A stretch of DNA of 64,000 bases from Koleobacter methoxysyntrophicus (GTDB lineage: Bacteria > Bacillota > Thermosediminibacteria > Koleobacterales > Koleobacteraceae): positions 1,206,001 through 1,270,000 of the forward strand of contig NZ_CP059066.1 of assembly GCF_017301615.1 (NCBI RefSeq), given 5' to 3'. The translations under genes were made by a program, and so were the position numbers. This document shows positions 1-8,806 of this stretch, in pieces. How positions within the stretch are numbered: position 1 is the first letter of the stretch; each line of letters starts with the position of its first letter. Below the pieces are notes generated by a model. That model was not told the origin of the DNA. It searched no databases and saw nothing but the letters and a program-made list of their open reading frames with translations.

Positions 1-1494
1 GATGACAGCTTTTTTGTCAGGTACAAAATTAACCTCTTCGTAAATAACAGGGATACGGAAGGGGCACCGGTGGTATGGGAAACAAACCCGACGTATTACA
101 ACCTCTTCGGCAAGATAGAAGGAAGGAGCCAGTTCGGTGCTGTTACCACCGACTTTACCATGATAAGGAGCGGTTCTATCCACAGGGCCAACGGCGGGTA
201 CCTGATCCTCCAGGCCGAGGACGTCCTGAAGGACCCCTTTGCCTGGGACGCCCTGAAAAGGACCCTTGAAAACCAGGAGGCGGTCGTAGAAAACATAGGG
301 GAGCAGTACAGGACCATGCCTACGGTGACGCTCAAGCCCCAGCCTATTCCCATAAACGTGAAGGTTATACTGATCGGGAGCCCCTGGGTCTATCAGCTGC
401 TTTACAACCTGGACAGGGATTTCAGGGAACTCTTCAAAATCAAGGCCCAGTTCGACACTACAATGGAAAGGAACGAAGAGAACATAAAGAAATATACGGC
501 CTTTATCAGCGCCGTATGCACCAGGGAGGGGCTCCTGCACTTCGAAGCAGGGGCGGTAAGCCGGGTTATTGAGCACAGCTGCCGTATGGCCGAAGAGAAG
601 GGGAAGCTGTCAACCCGTTTCAATGAAATCGTTGAGGTCCTGTATGAGGCCAGTGCATGGGCCCGGGCCGACGGAAGCAGATACGTAACGGCAGACCATG
701 TAGAGAAGGCAATTGTGGAAAAGGTTGCAAGGTCCAATCTTGTTGAAGAAAAGGTCCGCGAAATGATCGAAAGGGGGCATATCCTTGTTGACACCGAAGG
801 CTCTGTAGTGGGCCAGGTCAACGGCCTTTCGGTATACCACCTTGGGGATTACGCCTTCGGCCAGCCTTCCAGGATAACGGCCCGCACCTTCCTTGGAGAA
901 AAGGGTGTTATCAATATTGAGAGGGAGGTCGAGTTAAGCGGCAGCATCCACGATAAAGGGGTACTCATCCTTTCAGGCTTTTTAGGCGGGCAGTACGCTT
1001 CCGATAAGCCTCTAACCCTTTCTGCAAGCCTGTGCTTTGAACAGAATTACGGGGGTGTTGACGGAGACAGCGCTACATGTGCAGAACTCATTGCCCTTCT
1101 TTCCAGCATTTCCGGGATTCCCGTAAAACAAAACCTGGCAATCACCGGTTCCCTGAACCAGAGGGGAGAGGTTCAGCCCATCGGAGGGGTAAACCACAAG
1201 ATAGAAGGTTTCTTTAAGGTCTGCAGGGCAAAAGGGCTTACAGGAGACCAGGGCGTGGTGATACCCCATCAGAATGTGGAAAACCTGATGCTTTCAGGGG
1301 AGGTAATAGAAGCCGTCCGGGACGGCAAGTTCCACATATATACGGCGAAAACCATAGATGACTGCATTGAGCTCATGACAGGTGTCAGTGCGGAAGAATT
1401 CCACAAAAAGGTAAATGAAAGCCTGGAGGGATTTGCACGCATGGCAGAAGAATTTTCGTCTATCGGCAGAGGTGAAAAAGGAGACAAAAACTAA
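1..1494 (+). CDS. Lon-like ATP-dependent protease (AAA_32 / Lon_C family), C-terminal part
   Basis: The reading frame is open from base 1, so the gene starts upstream of the window; about 497 codons are visible. The first part resembles the AAA+ module of the LonB-like Firmicute proteases and the last ~200 residues are a Lon peptidase domain. The catalytic serine lies in DGDSATCAELIALLSS and the catalytic lysine in VNHKIEGFFKVCRAKG, the Ser-Lys dyad of Lon. It would degrade misfolded or regulatory cytosolic proteins with ATP. A hairpin at 1496-1523 follows the stop. The family assignment is firm; the substrates are unknown. Confidence 0.9.
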   Translation, partial: DDSFFVRYKINLFVNNRDTEGAPVVWETNPTYYNLFGKIEGRSQFGAVTTDFTMIRSGSIHRANGGYLILQAEDVLKDPFAWDALKRTLENQEAVVENIGEQYRTMPTVTLKPQPIPINVKVILIGSPWVYQLLYNLDRDFRELFKIKAQFDTTMERNEENIKKYTAFISAVCTREGLLHFEAGAVSRVIEHSCRMAEEKGKLSTRFNEIVEVLYEASAWARADGSRYVTADHVEKAIVEKVARSNLVEEKVREMIERGHILVDTEGSVVGQVNGLSVYHLGDYAFGQPSRITARTFLGEKGVINIEREVELSGSIHDKGVLILSGFLGGQYASDKPLTLSASLCFEQNYGGVDGDSATCAELIALLSSISGIPVKQNLAITGSLNQRGEVQPIGGVNHKIEGFFKVCRAKGLTGDQGVVIPHQNVENLMLSGEVIEAVRDGKFHIYTAKTIDDCIELMTGVSAEEFHKKVNESLEGFARMAEEFSSIGRGEKGDKN

Positions 1495-1495
1495 A

Positions 1496-1523
1496 GAAGG
1501 GGAATAGAATACTATTCCCCTTC
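1496..1523. terminator. Convergent hairpin terminator
   Basis: A perfect inverted repeat GAAGGGGAATAG / CTATTCCCCTTC with a 4-nt loop lies between the Lon-like gene (plus) and the SLH gene (minus). It overlaps the 3' end of the SLH gene. The convergent layout suggests it serves both. Confidence 0.6.
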
Positions 1524-2786
1524 ATCTTCATCCCCGGGTATAACCACGGGGTCAAGGATTTCAATTTCCCGGGCTTCAATTTCATCGTCTTCATTGACGG
1601 TTCCGACCGCTATTATTTCCATATTTTCATCAATCAGTGAAGGGTCAGCAATTCTGTCTCCTGCCAAAACTACCGTATCTCCGCCCAAATTTACCTTTAC
1701 GCTGTACTCTTCTTCCATAGGGTAGTGGGGCCTGAGCTTCAAATAGCCAAAACCGCCGCTGACAGACAGCACCTTCCCGGGAGCCCTCCTTATCAGAGGC
1801 TTCTGTTTACTGTCCCCGACCCTTATATACACAATTTCCCCTGATTTATCCGTTAAAAAACCGATGTCGTCGGCTTCTGCTATCTCTTCAAAGTCCATTC
1901 TGCCCTTTTCATTGAAAACCCTTACCTGCTTCTTAACCCTGAAGCTCTTCATTCTTCCGTTTGCCAGCATTACATGGAGGGCCTTCCTGTCCTGCGTTTT
2001 AACGGCCATTACCTTCCCAAAATACTCTCCGCTGTCTTTGTGGTTTAAAATCAATCTATCCAGCCGGCTGACAAGGGCGGCAAATTCACCCCTTGTTATA
2101 GATTTCATGGGCTTAAATGTGCCGTCGTTATAACCGTTTATCAGCTTTAATTCAACAGCCTTTTCCACGTAAGGGACAGCCCACATCGGGATTTCCGCCG
2201 TGTCGGAAAAGGGCAGCTCTATACTGCCTGCCGAAACGGCACTATCTTTTTCAGAGGCGGTCTCATTTCTTCTGATTTCACCTTCAAGCCCCAGAGCCCT
2301 TACCATTATAACGGCAGCCTCCAGCCTCTTGATAGGATTTGTCGGCCTGAAGGTTGATGACCCTTTATCTCCCTTCATAAGGCCGATTTTCAGCACCTCT
2401 GAAATAAATCTCTGCTGTTCGGAGGGCAGAGAGGCCGTATCCTCAAAGGGCAGGCTGACGGCGAGTTCCAGACGCTTTCGTGAAGAAGAATCCGCGTTTT
2501 CAAAGAGTTTTACCAGCATAGTCGCAGCATCCAGGCGCGTTATGGGGCTGTCGGGGTGAAATGTAGAATCGGAAAAGCCGAAAGCCGTTTCCTTTAGGGC
2601 AAGCCTTATAATGTCCCCTTCGGCCCAGTGGCCGTTTATATCGCCGAACTCTATATTTCCCGTCATTTCAGGGCTGCCGGAAAAAGCGGAATCGGCAAAA
2701 CCCCGGCATGAGATCACTAAAATCACAGATATTATTAAAAAAAACAGACCTGCCCCTGCCCTTTTCACAGAAAATACCCCCTTCAA
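1512..2786 (-). CDS. Secreted SLH-domain protein
   Basis: 424 aa. The N-terminus has a basic stretch followed by a hydrophobic segment (about residues 12-30), i.e. a signal peptide. Three SLH repeats follow (about residues 48-95, 110-160, 190-245), with the typical patterns GHWAEGDIIRLA, GFSDSTFHPDSPITR and NGYNDGTFKPMKSITRGEFA. SLH domains anchor proteins to pyruvylated secondary wall polymers. The ~180-residue C-terminal region looks like small beta-domains and ends in an acidic tail; I do not recognise an enzyme in it. A structural or anchoring surface protein is likely. It is transcribed opposite to both neighbours. Confidence 0.85.
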   Translation of the reverse strand: MKGVFSVKRAGAGLFFLIISVILVISCRGFADSAFSGSPEMTGNIEFGDINGHWAEGDIIRLALKETAFGFSDSTFHPDSPITRLDAATMLVKLFENADSSSRKRLELAVSLPFEDTASLPSEQQRFISEVLKIGLMKGDKGSSTFRPTNPIKRLEAAVIMVRALGLEGEIRRNETASEKDSAVSAGSIELPFSDTAEIPMWAVPYVEKAVELKLINGYNDGTFKPMKSITRGEFAALVSRLDRLILNHKDSGEYFGKVMAVKTQDRKALHVMLANGRMKSFRVKKQVRVFNEKGRMDFEEIAEADDIGFLTDKSGEIVYIRVGDSKQKPLIRRAPGKVLSVSGGFGYLKLRPHYPMEEEYSVKVNLGGDTVVLAGDRIADPSLIDENMEIIAVGTVNEDDEIEAREIEILDPVVIPGDEDEGE

Positions 2787-2973
2787 AAACTCCCTTATTT
2801 ATATATTCACCGGCAGTACTGATTTTCCTGCAATAAAATTGGGGCCATCTTCTGGAAAGTAGAGTTTGTTAATTGAAATTCGGCTGTCCGCAGATTATAA
2901 TAAGATTACAGAAAAATAAAAATCGGTTTTATTACTGAGGAATAAAAAAATTAATAGAGTGGGGGTTTTACAG

Positions 2974-3951
2974 ATGCAGATAAAATTTTATCAGCTTGAT
3001 GCCTTTACCGATACACCCTTCGGCGGGAACCCCGCGGGAGTCGTTCCGCTTATCCCTAAGCCCGGAAAAGATGAAATCCTTCCGAACCTCTCGGAAGAGC
3101 GGATGAGGAAGATTGCCGGTGAGATAAACTGCTCTGAAACGGCCTTCATACTAAAACCCCGGGACCCGAGGGCACACTTTTCGGTAAGATTCTTTACCCC
3201 GAAGGAAGAGGTTGACCTGTGCGGCCATGCGACGGTGGCAGCCTTCTGGCTTCTGGCAGAAGAAGGGTATATACCCCGAAAAGACCCTGTAAAGATAGTT
3301 ACACAGGAAACCAAAGCCGGGGTCCTTCCCGTAGCCGTATATTTTTGCGAAAAGGGCGAAACGGACAGGATAATGATGGTGCAGGCTCAGCCCGAGTTCA
3401 AACCCTGCCCCGTACCGCCGGAGGAGCTGTCGCATATCCTCGGCACAGCGGCAGAAAACCTTACCGTGCCCGAACGCCCCGATGCAGCACCCGTAATAGC
3501 CTCAACGGGCCTTCCCGACCTCCTCGTTCCCATCAAAAACAGAAAGGCCCTTGAGGAACTGAATCCCGACATGGCACGGCTTGCCCGAATCAGCAGAGAA
3601 CACGGTTTCATAAGTATCCATGCCTTTACATTTGACACAATAGACCCTGCCTGCACAGTGCACTGCCGCGACTTTGCCCCTGCCGTCGGCATAAACGAGG
3701 AATCGGCCACAGGCACCGCAAGCGGAGCCCTGGGGGCGTACCTGACGGCCTTCGGGATTATCGAGATAGCGGCCCCGACCACCCGGATAATATGTGAACA
3801 GGGCTATATCATGGGCCGACCCAGCAGGATTACAGTTGAAATAGATATCCTGGAGCGAAAATCAGAAGCCCCATGCGGCCGTTTTGCCCTGGGCAATATC
3901 AAGGTAGGCGGCCGTGCGGTCAGGATTATAGAAGGATTGCTCCATATCTAG
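2974..3951 (+). CDS. PhzF-family isomerase/epimerase-like protein
   Basis: About 325 aa. The start MQIKFYQLDAFTDTPFGGNPAGV is the classic PhzF N-terminus, with the catalytic glutamate in the INCSETAF segment and the second-domain signature GINEESATGTASGALGAYL. PhzF proteins share the diaminopimelate-epimerase fold; most family members have unknown substrates and only the phenazine enzymes are well defined. I chose ATG 2974 because GAGTGGGGG lies 7-8 nt upstream; an in-frame GTG at 2959 has no spaced ribosome binding site. There are no phenazine genes nearby, so a phenazine role is not supported. Confidence 0.88.
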   Translation: MQIKFYQLDAFTDTPFGGNPAGVVPLIPKPGKDEILPNLSEERMRKIAGEINCSETAFILKPRDPRAHFSVRFFTPKEEVDLCGHATVAAFWLLAEEGYIPRKDPVKIVTQETKAGVLPVAVYFCEKGETDRIMMVQAQPEFKPCPVPPEELSHILGTAAENLTVPERPDAAPVIASTGLPDLLVPIKNRKALEELNPDMARLARISREHGFISIHAFTFDTIDPACTVHCRDFAPAVGINEESATGTASGALGAYLTAFGIIEIAAPTTRIICEQGYIMGRPSRITVEIDILERKSEAPCGRFALGNIKVGGRAVRIIEGLLHI

Positions 3952-3963
3952 AATATGCGTATA

Positions 3964-4020
3964 CTTCACCTCCGGGCAGGGCAAATTAAATACAGCTTAA
4001 CAATCCTGCAGGAGGTGAAG
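3964..4020 (+). promoter_or_regulatory. Hairpin sequestering the ribosome binding site of a small ORF
   Basis: CTTCACCTCC (3964-3973) is the exact reverse complement of GGAGGTGAAG (4011-4020), which is the Shine-Dalgarno sequence 1 nt before ATG 4022. A second stem GCAGG/CCTGC (3976-3980 with 4005-4009) stacks on it, leaving a ~24-nt AT-rich loop. If transcribed, about 15 bp of stem would hide the ribosome binding site. This is the geometry of a translational switch; no known riboswitch family is recognised. Confidence 0.55.
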
Positions 4021-4021
4021 G

Positions 4022-4129
4022 ATGGTGAAGGGCCCTTTTATGAAGCGGAGAACCTTAATGGGCAGTGCAGTCGGACTTATAAGAGCAATGTTTAACAGGA
4101 TATTAAGAATGACCCTTCGAAGAAGATAG
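4022..4129 (+). CDS. Small basic peptide (35 aa), function unknown
   Basis: ATG 4022 to TAG 4129. The product begins MVKGPFMKRRTLMGSAVGLI and ends in TLRRR: a short hydrophobic/amphipathic core (about residues 12-30) flanked by arginines, net charge strongly positive. It has a near-perfect GGAGGTGAAG but only 1-nt spacing to the first ATG; GTG 4025 and ATG 4040 are further in-frame options. A terminator follows at once. No family is recognised. It might be a membrane-active peptide, a leader or a conserved small protein. Confidence 0.45.
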   Translation: MVKGPFMKRRTLMGSAVGLIRAMFNRILRMTLRRR

Positions 4130-4155
4130 GTGTGCTTTATGCACATCTTTTTTTA
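4124..4155 (+). terminator. Rho-independent terminator after the small ORF
   Basis: Stem GTGTGC / GCACAT (one G-U pair), loop TTTAT, then a run of seven T. It closes a compact ~200-nt unit with the hairpin and small ORF upstream. Confidence 0.6.
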
Positions 4156-4374
4156 ACGGGGCAGGAATTAATGATTTTCCCTTAGCTCAAAAGAATATTT
4201 TGTTAATAAAAGAAGGACTTTTTAGAAATATATAGAATTAGTATTATGGGTTTTGTTTTGGTTTATGCCAGAAGTTATTTCATAAAATCCAGGCAATCTG
4301 AATATAATTGCGATGACGCCAGATTTTCAGGGGTGTAATAATATTACATTTACTTTACAAAACCCCTATATCTA
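4156..4374. other. AT-rich intergenic stretch
   Basis: I see no coding sequence or clear structure here. It leads into the promoter of the S-layer gene. Confidence 0.5.
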
Positions 4375-4404
4375 TTGACGCACAAAAACCTACGGTGCTA
4401 TAAT
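4375..4404 (+). promoter_or_regulatory. Sigma-A type promoter of the S-layer gene
   Basis: TTGACG (4375-4380), an 18-bp spacer, TATAAT (4399-4404). This is the strongest promoter-like match in the region and would give a 5' leader of roughly 330 nt before ATG 4741, as is common for abundant S-layer mRNAs. Confidence 0.75.
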
Positions 4405-4433
4405 AGCTTTAGATGCTGAACATTGACAACCAA

Positions 4434-4710
4434 ATAATGAGTTCAAAGAAGATTCTCTTCATGAATACTCAAATCCGGTGAGCTGAACTCATTATTTTGA
4501 TAAAAAGTTTTTCAGGAGATGAAGCCCATTCTTTATTGAAGATACTGTAATTAACCATCTTGGAATTACTTCTTTGCCTGCTCCCGTGGATTCCTTCCTA
4601 CATAAAACCCGACGGGGATTCACGGCTGCATATATACTTTTAAAGGGGAAGGGGGGGTAAAGACTACCAACACGGTAAAGGAAGTTTTTTAAAAAGGCCT
4701 TTTTAAAAAA
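4434..4710 (+). promoter_or_regulatory. Structured long 5' leader of the S-layer gene
   Basis: Three structures can be seen. A 13-bp stem AATAATGAGTTCA/TGAACTCATTATT (about 4435-4447 with 4484-4496) encloses two small hairpins (GAAGA/TCTTC and CTCA/TGAG), making a three-way junction. A second stem pairs CCGTGGATTCC near 4584 with GGGGATTCACGG near 4615, with two wobble pairs. Just before the ribosome binding site lies a perfect 26-bp palindrome, T6A5GGCCT5A6 (4685-4710). These may stabilise the mRNA or control translation; no known riboswitch core is recognised. Confidence 0.5.
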
Positions 4711-4740
4711 TCACTACCAAATCAAAAGGAGGATTTGAGT

Positions 4741-7116
4741 ATGAAGAGAAAACTGTTAGCACTAGCCGTAGCTGTAATATTCATCCTCGGCACAGTAGCA
4801 ACAGGTTTTGCGGCAGATTTCAAGGATGTCGAAAATGCTGACTGCAAAAATGCCGTGACAAAACTTTCTGCATTGGGGATCATAAGCGGTTTCCCAGACG
4901 GGACATTCAGGCCCGCAGAACCGGTAACAAGGGCACAGATGGCAAAAATAATTGTCACAGCGGCGGGTGTTGGAAACGCTGCCCAATATGCTGCAGGGAT
5001 CACAAAATACAGTGATGTGCCCGCAAGCCATTGGGCATCCGGTTATATCAATGTAGCTTCCGATATGGGTATCATTCAGGGCTATGGTGACGGTAGATTC
5101 GGCCCTGAAGATCAGGTTACCTATGCACAGGCCATTACCATGATCGTAAGGGCTCTCGGCTATGAGCCAAAAGCTAAAGCTCTTGGCGGATATCCCGGTG
5201 GGTATCTGACAGTAGCTGCTGAGAAAGAGATCACCGATGGCGTCACTGTGGTAGGCAGCCTTGTGGCAAACCGCGGCGATATCGCATTGATGATAAGCAA
5301 TTCTCTTACCGTACCCATGATGGTGCAGAAGACCTGGGGACAGTTCCCCGAGTACGCAGAAGATGAAAACCAGACCCTTCTGAAGAAACTCGGCGTAACC
5401 GAACTTGAAGGGGTAAGGGTAGTTGCCAACAAGAGGGTCAATGACACCCTGAAGGACAACGAACTGAAGCTCAGCAACGGCAAAATCTACACGATCAAAT
5501 TTGACGGCAATGCAGAGTACCTGTTCGGACTGCAGGTAACTGCGTGGATTAAGAGCAGTGACCTTATAGGCGTTGAGATTGAGACCGACGTATTCTTCGA
5601 CGCAGTTAAGGAAGACGGCGGCGAGCTGAAGCTGGTCGGAGCAGGTAAGAAATACAGCTTTGCCGATGAAGTAGCCGTATATGTTAACGGAGAAGAAGAA
5701 GAAGAAAACTTCGACTTCGCCGGTTTTGTTGCCGACTACGCTAAGGTAGTCCTGGACGACGACGGAAAGGTAGCCTTCGTGGACGCCTATGAATGGACTG
5801 ACTTCATAGCGGTTGAAGAAGTGGAGGGCGATGTAGTATACGGTTACGGCGACGAGCTTGACCTGGAAGACTGGACAGTGGTCAAGGACGGCAAGTCCAT
5901 AGCCGTTAAAGACATCAAAGAGGGCGACATTCTGTTCTACAACGAATCTGCTGAGTATGCGGAAGTTTACAACAAGTCCTACAAGGGCAAGATTGAAAAG
6001 GTATATGACGACTCCTTCAAGATTGCCGGCAAAGAATTCGACTATGAATTCGATGCTCTCAGTGGTGGCGCATTGTATGCCGACGACAACGAACTGAAGA
6101 ATTTTGATGCCAATGTTGCCGACGACATGAAGGAAGAAGGCGGAGTCGTTGAAGTATTCGTAGACAGGCACGGCAATGCAATTCTTGTGTTCGGCGATAC
6201 CGGCGAGGCTGAAACCAGCACCTTCTATGCATACGTAATCGAAAATGCCAGCAAGTACGAGATCAGGAATAAAGAGTACTATAACCTCGACGTTGTAAAC
6301 GAAAAGGGTAAAGAAGTTAAATACGACATTGCTGCGGAGGATGCAGAGAAGTGGGGAATAGATGGGCTTGAGGCCAGAACTGTGGTTAAGATCGAAGTGG
6401 ACGAAGACGGGGATGTTGTTGGAGTTGAAATACTGGAGCCAAATGGTACAGATATTACTTTCAAAACAGATGACAGCTACGTAAATGGTAAGAAGCTTCT
6501 GTCCAGCGCGATTGTGTTCGATATCGAGGACTACACTGTAGATGTGGACGACATCGTTGTAAGCACCCTTGGCAAGGCCGATTTCGACGAAGTAAAGAAA
6601 GGTGATATCTACGTTGACGATGAGGACAGAGTGGTTGTAATAGTGGTCAAAGAATCCGATAAGGAAACCGATGAAACTGACTACACTGCAGTTGCAATAG
6701 CAGATCGCAAGAAGGTAACCGGTAAGGATATCTGGAGGCTTGATCTAAACATAGACGGCAAAGAAGTGACTTACTACACCAAAGACGGCAAGGTTTCTGT
6801 TGCTGCCGATGTATATGAAGGAATGTTCGTAAAAGTAACTGTAGACGGCAAAACTGATGAAATCACAGGATGCACAATTTTAGATACTGAGGAGTCAGCA
6901 AGAGTTGTAGAAGGCACAGTTAATTCAAGGAGCACCAGGGATCTGACCTTGGAAGTTGGCGACACAACCTACAGGCTGGACGATGCTACGATCCTCGATG
7001 CAACCGACGACTATGCAGTAATCAGAATCAGAGACCTGGCTGTCGGCGACAACGTAAAAATACTCCTTGTATCTGACGGTTCGAGATATGCTAAATACGT
7101 AGTAAAGACTGAATAA
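4741..7116 (+). CDS. SLH-domain S-layer protein
   Basis: 791 aa from ATG 4741. AAAGGAGG ends 8 nt upstream; the in-frame TTG 4735 is too close to it. A signal peptide (MKRKLLALAVAVIFILGTVA, cut probably after GFA) is followed by SLH repeats within about residues 25-190, with motifs ISGFPDGTFRPAEPVTRAQMA and IQGYGDGRFGPEDQVTYAQA. The remaining ~600 residues are very acidic beta-rich repeats. It has a strong promoter, a long structured leader and its own terminator, as expected for a major cell-surface lattice protein attached to wall polymer. It could instead be a less abundant SLH adhesin; no enzymatic domain is visible. Confidence 0.85.
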   Translation: MKRKLLALAVAVIFILGTVATGFAADFKDVENADCKNAVTKLSALGIISGFPDGTFRPAEPVTRAQMAKIIVTAAGVGNAAQYAAGITKYSDVPASHWASGYINVASDMGIIQGYGDGRFGPEDQVTYAQAITMIVRALGYEPKAKALGGYPGGYLTVAAEKEITDGVTVVGSLVANRGDIALMISNSLTVPMMVQKTWGQFPEYAEDENQTLLKKLGVTELEGVRVVANKRVNDTLKDNELKLSNGKIYTIKFDGNAEYLFGLQVTAWIKSSDLIGVEIETDVFFDAVKEDGGELKLVGAGKKYSFADEVAVYVNGEEEEENFDFAGFVADYAKVVLDDDGKVAFVDAYEWTDFIAVEEVEGDVVYGYGDELDLEDWTVVKDGKSIAVKDIKEGDILFYNESAEYAEVYNKSYKGKIEKVYDDSFKIAGKEFDYEFDALSGGALYADDNELKNFDANVADDMKEEGGVVEVFVDRHGNAILVFGDTGEAETSTFYAYVIENASKYEIRNKEYYNLDVVNEKGKEVKYDIAAEDAEKWGIDGLEARTVVKIEVDEDGDVVGVEILEPNGTDITFKTDDSYVNGKKLLSSAIVFDIEDYTVDVDDIVVSTLGKADFDEVKKGDIYVDDEDRVVVIVVKESDKETDETDYTAVAIADRKKVTGKDIWRLDLNIDGKEVTYYTKDGKVSVAADVYEGMFVKVTVDGKTDEITGCTILDTEESARVVEGTVNSRSTRDLTLEVGDTTYRLDDATILDATDDYAVIRIRDLAVGDNVKILLVSDGSRYAKYVVKTE

Positions 7117-7128
7117 CGGTAAATCGAT

Positions 7129-7157
7129 AAACTCCCGGCATTTGCCGGGAGTTTTTC
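7129..7157 (+). terminator. Terminator of the S-layer gene
   Basis: Perfect stem AACTCCCGGCA / TGCCGGGAGTT with a 2-nt loop followed by TTT and a T-rich tail. Confidence 0.85.
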
Positions 7158-7172
7158 TCATCGGCACGGCAC

Positions 7173-7203
7173 ACGGCACAAGGGGACGGTTCTTTTGTGC
7201 CGT
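7173..7203. repeat. Palindromic repeat 5' of the RAYT transposase
   Basis: Inverted arms ACGGCACAA / TTGTGCCGT around GGGGACGGTTCTT. A related palindrome lies just 3' of the transposase (8011-8037, 20 of 27 positions alike, same orientation), as expected of REP-like sequences recognised by the adjacent enzyme. Confidence 0.6.
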
Positions 7204-7245
7204 TTTTCTTTTCCCCATATTTTAAAAAAAAACAGGGGTGCAAGA

Positions 7246-8004
7246 ATGCCAAGAAAACCAAGGGAGAAAAGCGGAACAGGAATTTACCATGTTATTTTAA
7301 GAGGGATCAATAAACAAAGAATATTTGAAGATGATCAGGATTATGAAAAACTGCTGGAAACACTAAAAGACTGTAAAGAAAAAAGTGGTTATGAAATTTA
7401 TGCTTACTGCTTTATGAGTAACCATATACATTTATTGATCAAAGAAGGAGAAGAAGATTTAGGAACAGTGTTTCGAAGGGTTGGAGCAACTTATGTATAT
7501 TGGTATAACTGGAAGTATAATCGGCGAGGTCATTTATTTCAAGACCGATATAAAAGTGAAACAGTTGAGACTGAAAGATATTTTTTAACAGTCCTTCGTT
7601 ATATTCACCAAAACCCGTTAAAAGCAGGAATGGTAAAGAAAGCTGCAGAATACCCATGGAGCAGTTACGGAGAATACATAAAAAAGCCGAAGATTTGCGA
7701 TACAGAGTTTGCTCTCAGTTTATTTTCTAAAGATCGAGAAGAAGCCATAAAGCTATTTAAGAAATTTAATTTAGAGGAAAACAGGGATCAATGTTTAGAG
7801 TACGATCAAAATATGAGATGGAAAGATCCAGAGGCCGCAGAATTTATAAAAAGGATTTCCGGAGTTCAAAGTCCACTAGAGATCCAACACTTTGAAAAAG
7901 AAAAGAGGAATCAAATAATCAAAAAATTAAAGAATAATGGGATTTCAATAAGACAGCTGGAAAGATTAACAGGAGTTAGCTTTGGTGTAATAAGACGAAT
8001 ATAA
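7246..8004 (+). CDS. REP-associated tyrosine transposase (RAYT, Y1/HUH)
   Basis: 252 aa from ATG 7246 (MPRKPREKSGTGIYHVILRG), with GGGGTG upstream. The HUH motif is HIHLL within AYCFMSNHIHLLIKEG, and the nucleophile tyrosine is probably in YIHQNPLKAGM. This is the single-domain HUH fold of IS200-related, domesticated RAYT transposases, which process single-stranded REP hairpins. The C-terminus ends with a helix-turn-helix-like ISIRQLERLTGVSFGVIRR. Codon use is more AT-rich than its neighbours, suggesting transfer. It is flanked by two related palindromes. Confidence 0.85.
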   Translation: MPRKPREKSGTGIYHVILRGINKQRIFEDDQDYEKLLETLKDCKEKSGYEIYAYCFMSNHIHLLIKEGEEDLGTVFRRVGATYVYWYNWKYNRRGHLFQDRYKSETVETERYFLTVLRYIHQNPLKAGMVKKAAEYPWSSYGEYIKKPKICDTEFALSLFSKDREEAIKLFKKFNLEENRDQCLEYDQNMRWKDPEAAEFIKRISGVQSPLEIQHFEKEKRNQIIKKLKNNGISIRQLERLTGVSFGVIRRI

Positions 8005-8010
8005 CAAAGT

Positions 8011-8037
8011 AACACAAAGGGCCGGTTCCTTTGAGCA
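8011..8037. repeat. Palindromic repeat 3' of the RAYT transposase
   Basis: CAAAGG / CCTTTG around GCCGGTT, similar to the repeat at 7173-7203 and in the same orientation. It starts 7 nt after the transposase stop. Confidence 0.55.
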
Positions 8038-8139
8038 GGTACTGCTATGTAAAGCTAATCAACAGTCATTGAAATTTTAAGGATATCGGGTTTTAATTAC
8101 TCGTGTCGGTATTTTTAATTATGAAGGAGGCACCGTTAA

Positions 8140-8631
8140 ATGGCAGTGAGTAAGGACGGGAAGCATAAAGACAGAAAACTCAAACATAAAGCTTTAAATG
8201 TCAGGCTTGCAGGTTTTATAATGCTTATTCTGATTATAATGGCAGGGATATTCTACTATGTTAAATATATGCCCCAGGTATCGAACCGTGCCGCCGATGA
8301 GGCTCTGATAGAATATCACGGTGCATTACAGGGGCTTTATCCGGAACTTAATGAAAATTATGCCCGCCTAAAGCAGGATGGAGATGAAGAAAAGTGGGAT
8401 GAGTTTTCCAGGGAGTGGATGTCGAAATTCAGGGCTGCAAGGCCCGAAATCCTGGACAGGAGGCTGACCCGAAAAAGCGAGGACAGAAAGCAGACCCTTA
8501 TGACGGCTCAGCGCAGCCTCCTTATGCTCTGGCATGAGTATCACAGCAGCATTAAGGAAGGATTCATTAACGAGGAACATGTGGTGGAGCTTAAAAAGAC
8601 CATAGAGGAGTGCCTGGAAAACTTCAGATGA
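8140..8631 (+). CDS. Single-pass membrane protein, hypothetical
   Basis: 163 aa, with AAGGAGG 8 nt before ATG 8140. A lysine/histidine-rich cytoplasmic N-terminus (residues 1-22) precedes one transmembrane segment (about 24-44, LAGFIMLILIIMAGIFYYV). An extracytoplasmic helical domain rich in charged residues and tryptophan follows. I do not recognise a family. It stands alone between the RAYT element and the coiled-coil gene. Confidence 0.7.
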   Translation: MAVSKDGKHKDRKLKHKALNVRLAGFIMLILIIMAGIFYYVKYMPQVSNRAADEALIEYHGALQGLYPELNENYARLKQDGDEEKWDEFSREWMSKFRAARPEILDRRLTRKSEDRKQTLMTAQRSLLMLWHEYHSSIKEGFINEEHVVELKKTIEECLENFR

Positions 8632-8806
8632 AAAAAAGCACGGGAGGGTGCTTCCCACTATATAGCCCCCCAATAAATTTGGAGTAACTCCTTGTATATG
8701 CTGCAATAAAAAACAGGGGGCAGATAACATATGAAAAACAGACCCAAAACAAAAGATAACCGTTATAAAGCAATAGAAAAGCAGCTACTCTTTTGTTAAG
8801 AAAATA

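Noticed and set aside
4762-6171. Long minus-strand frame (469 codons) opposite the S-layer gene
   Set aside because: It is a shadow of the strongly biased codon use of the S-layer gene: no ribosome binding site, no recognisable domain.
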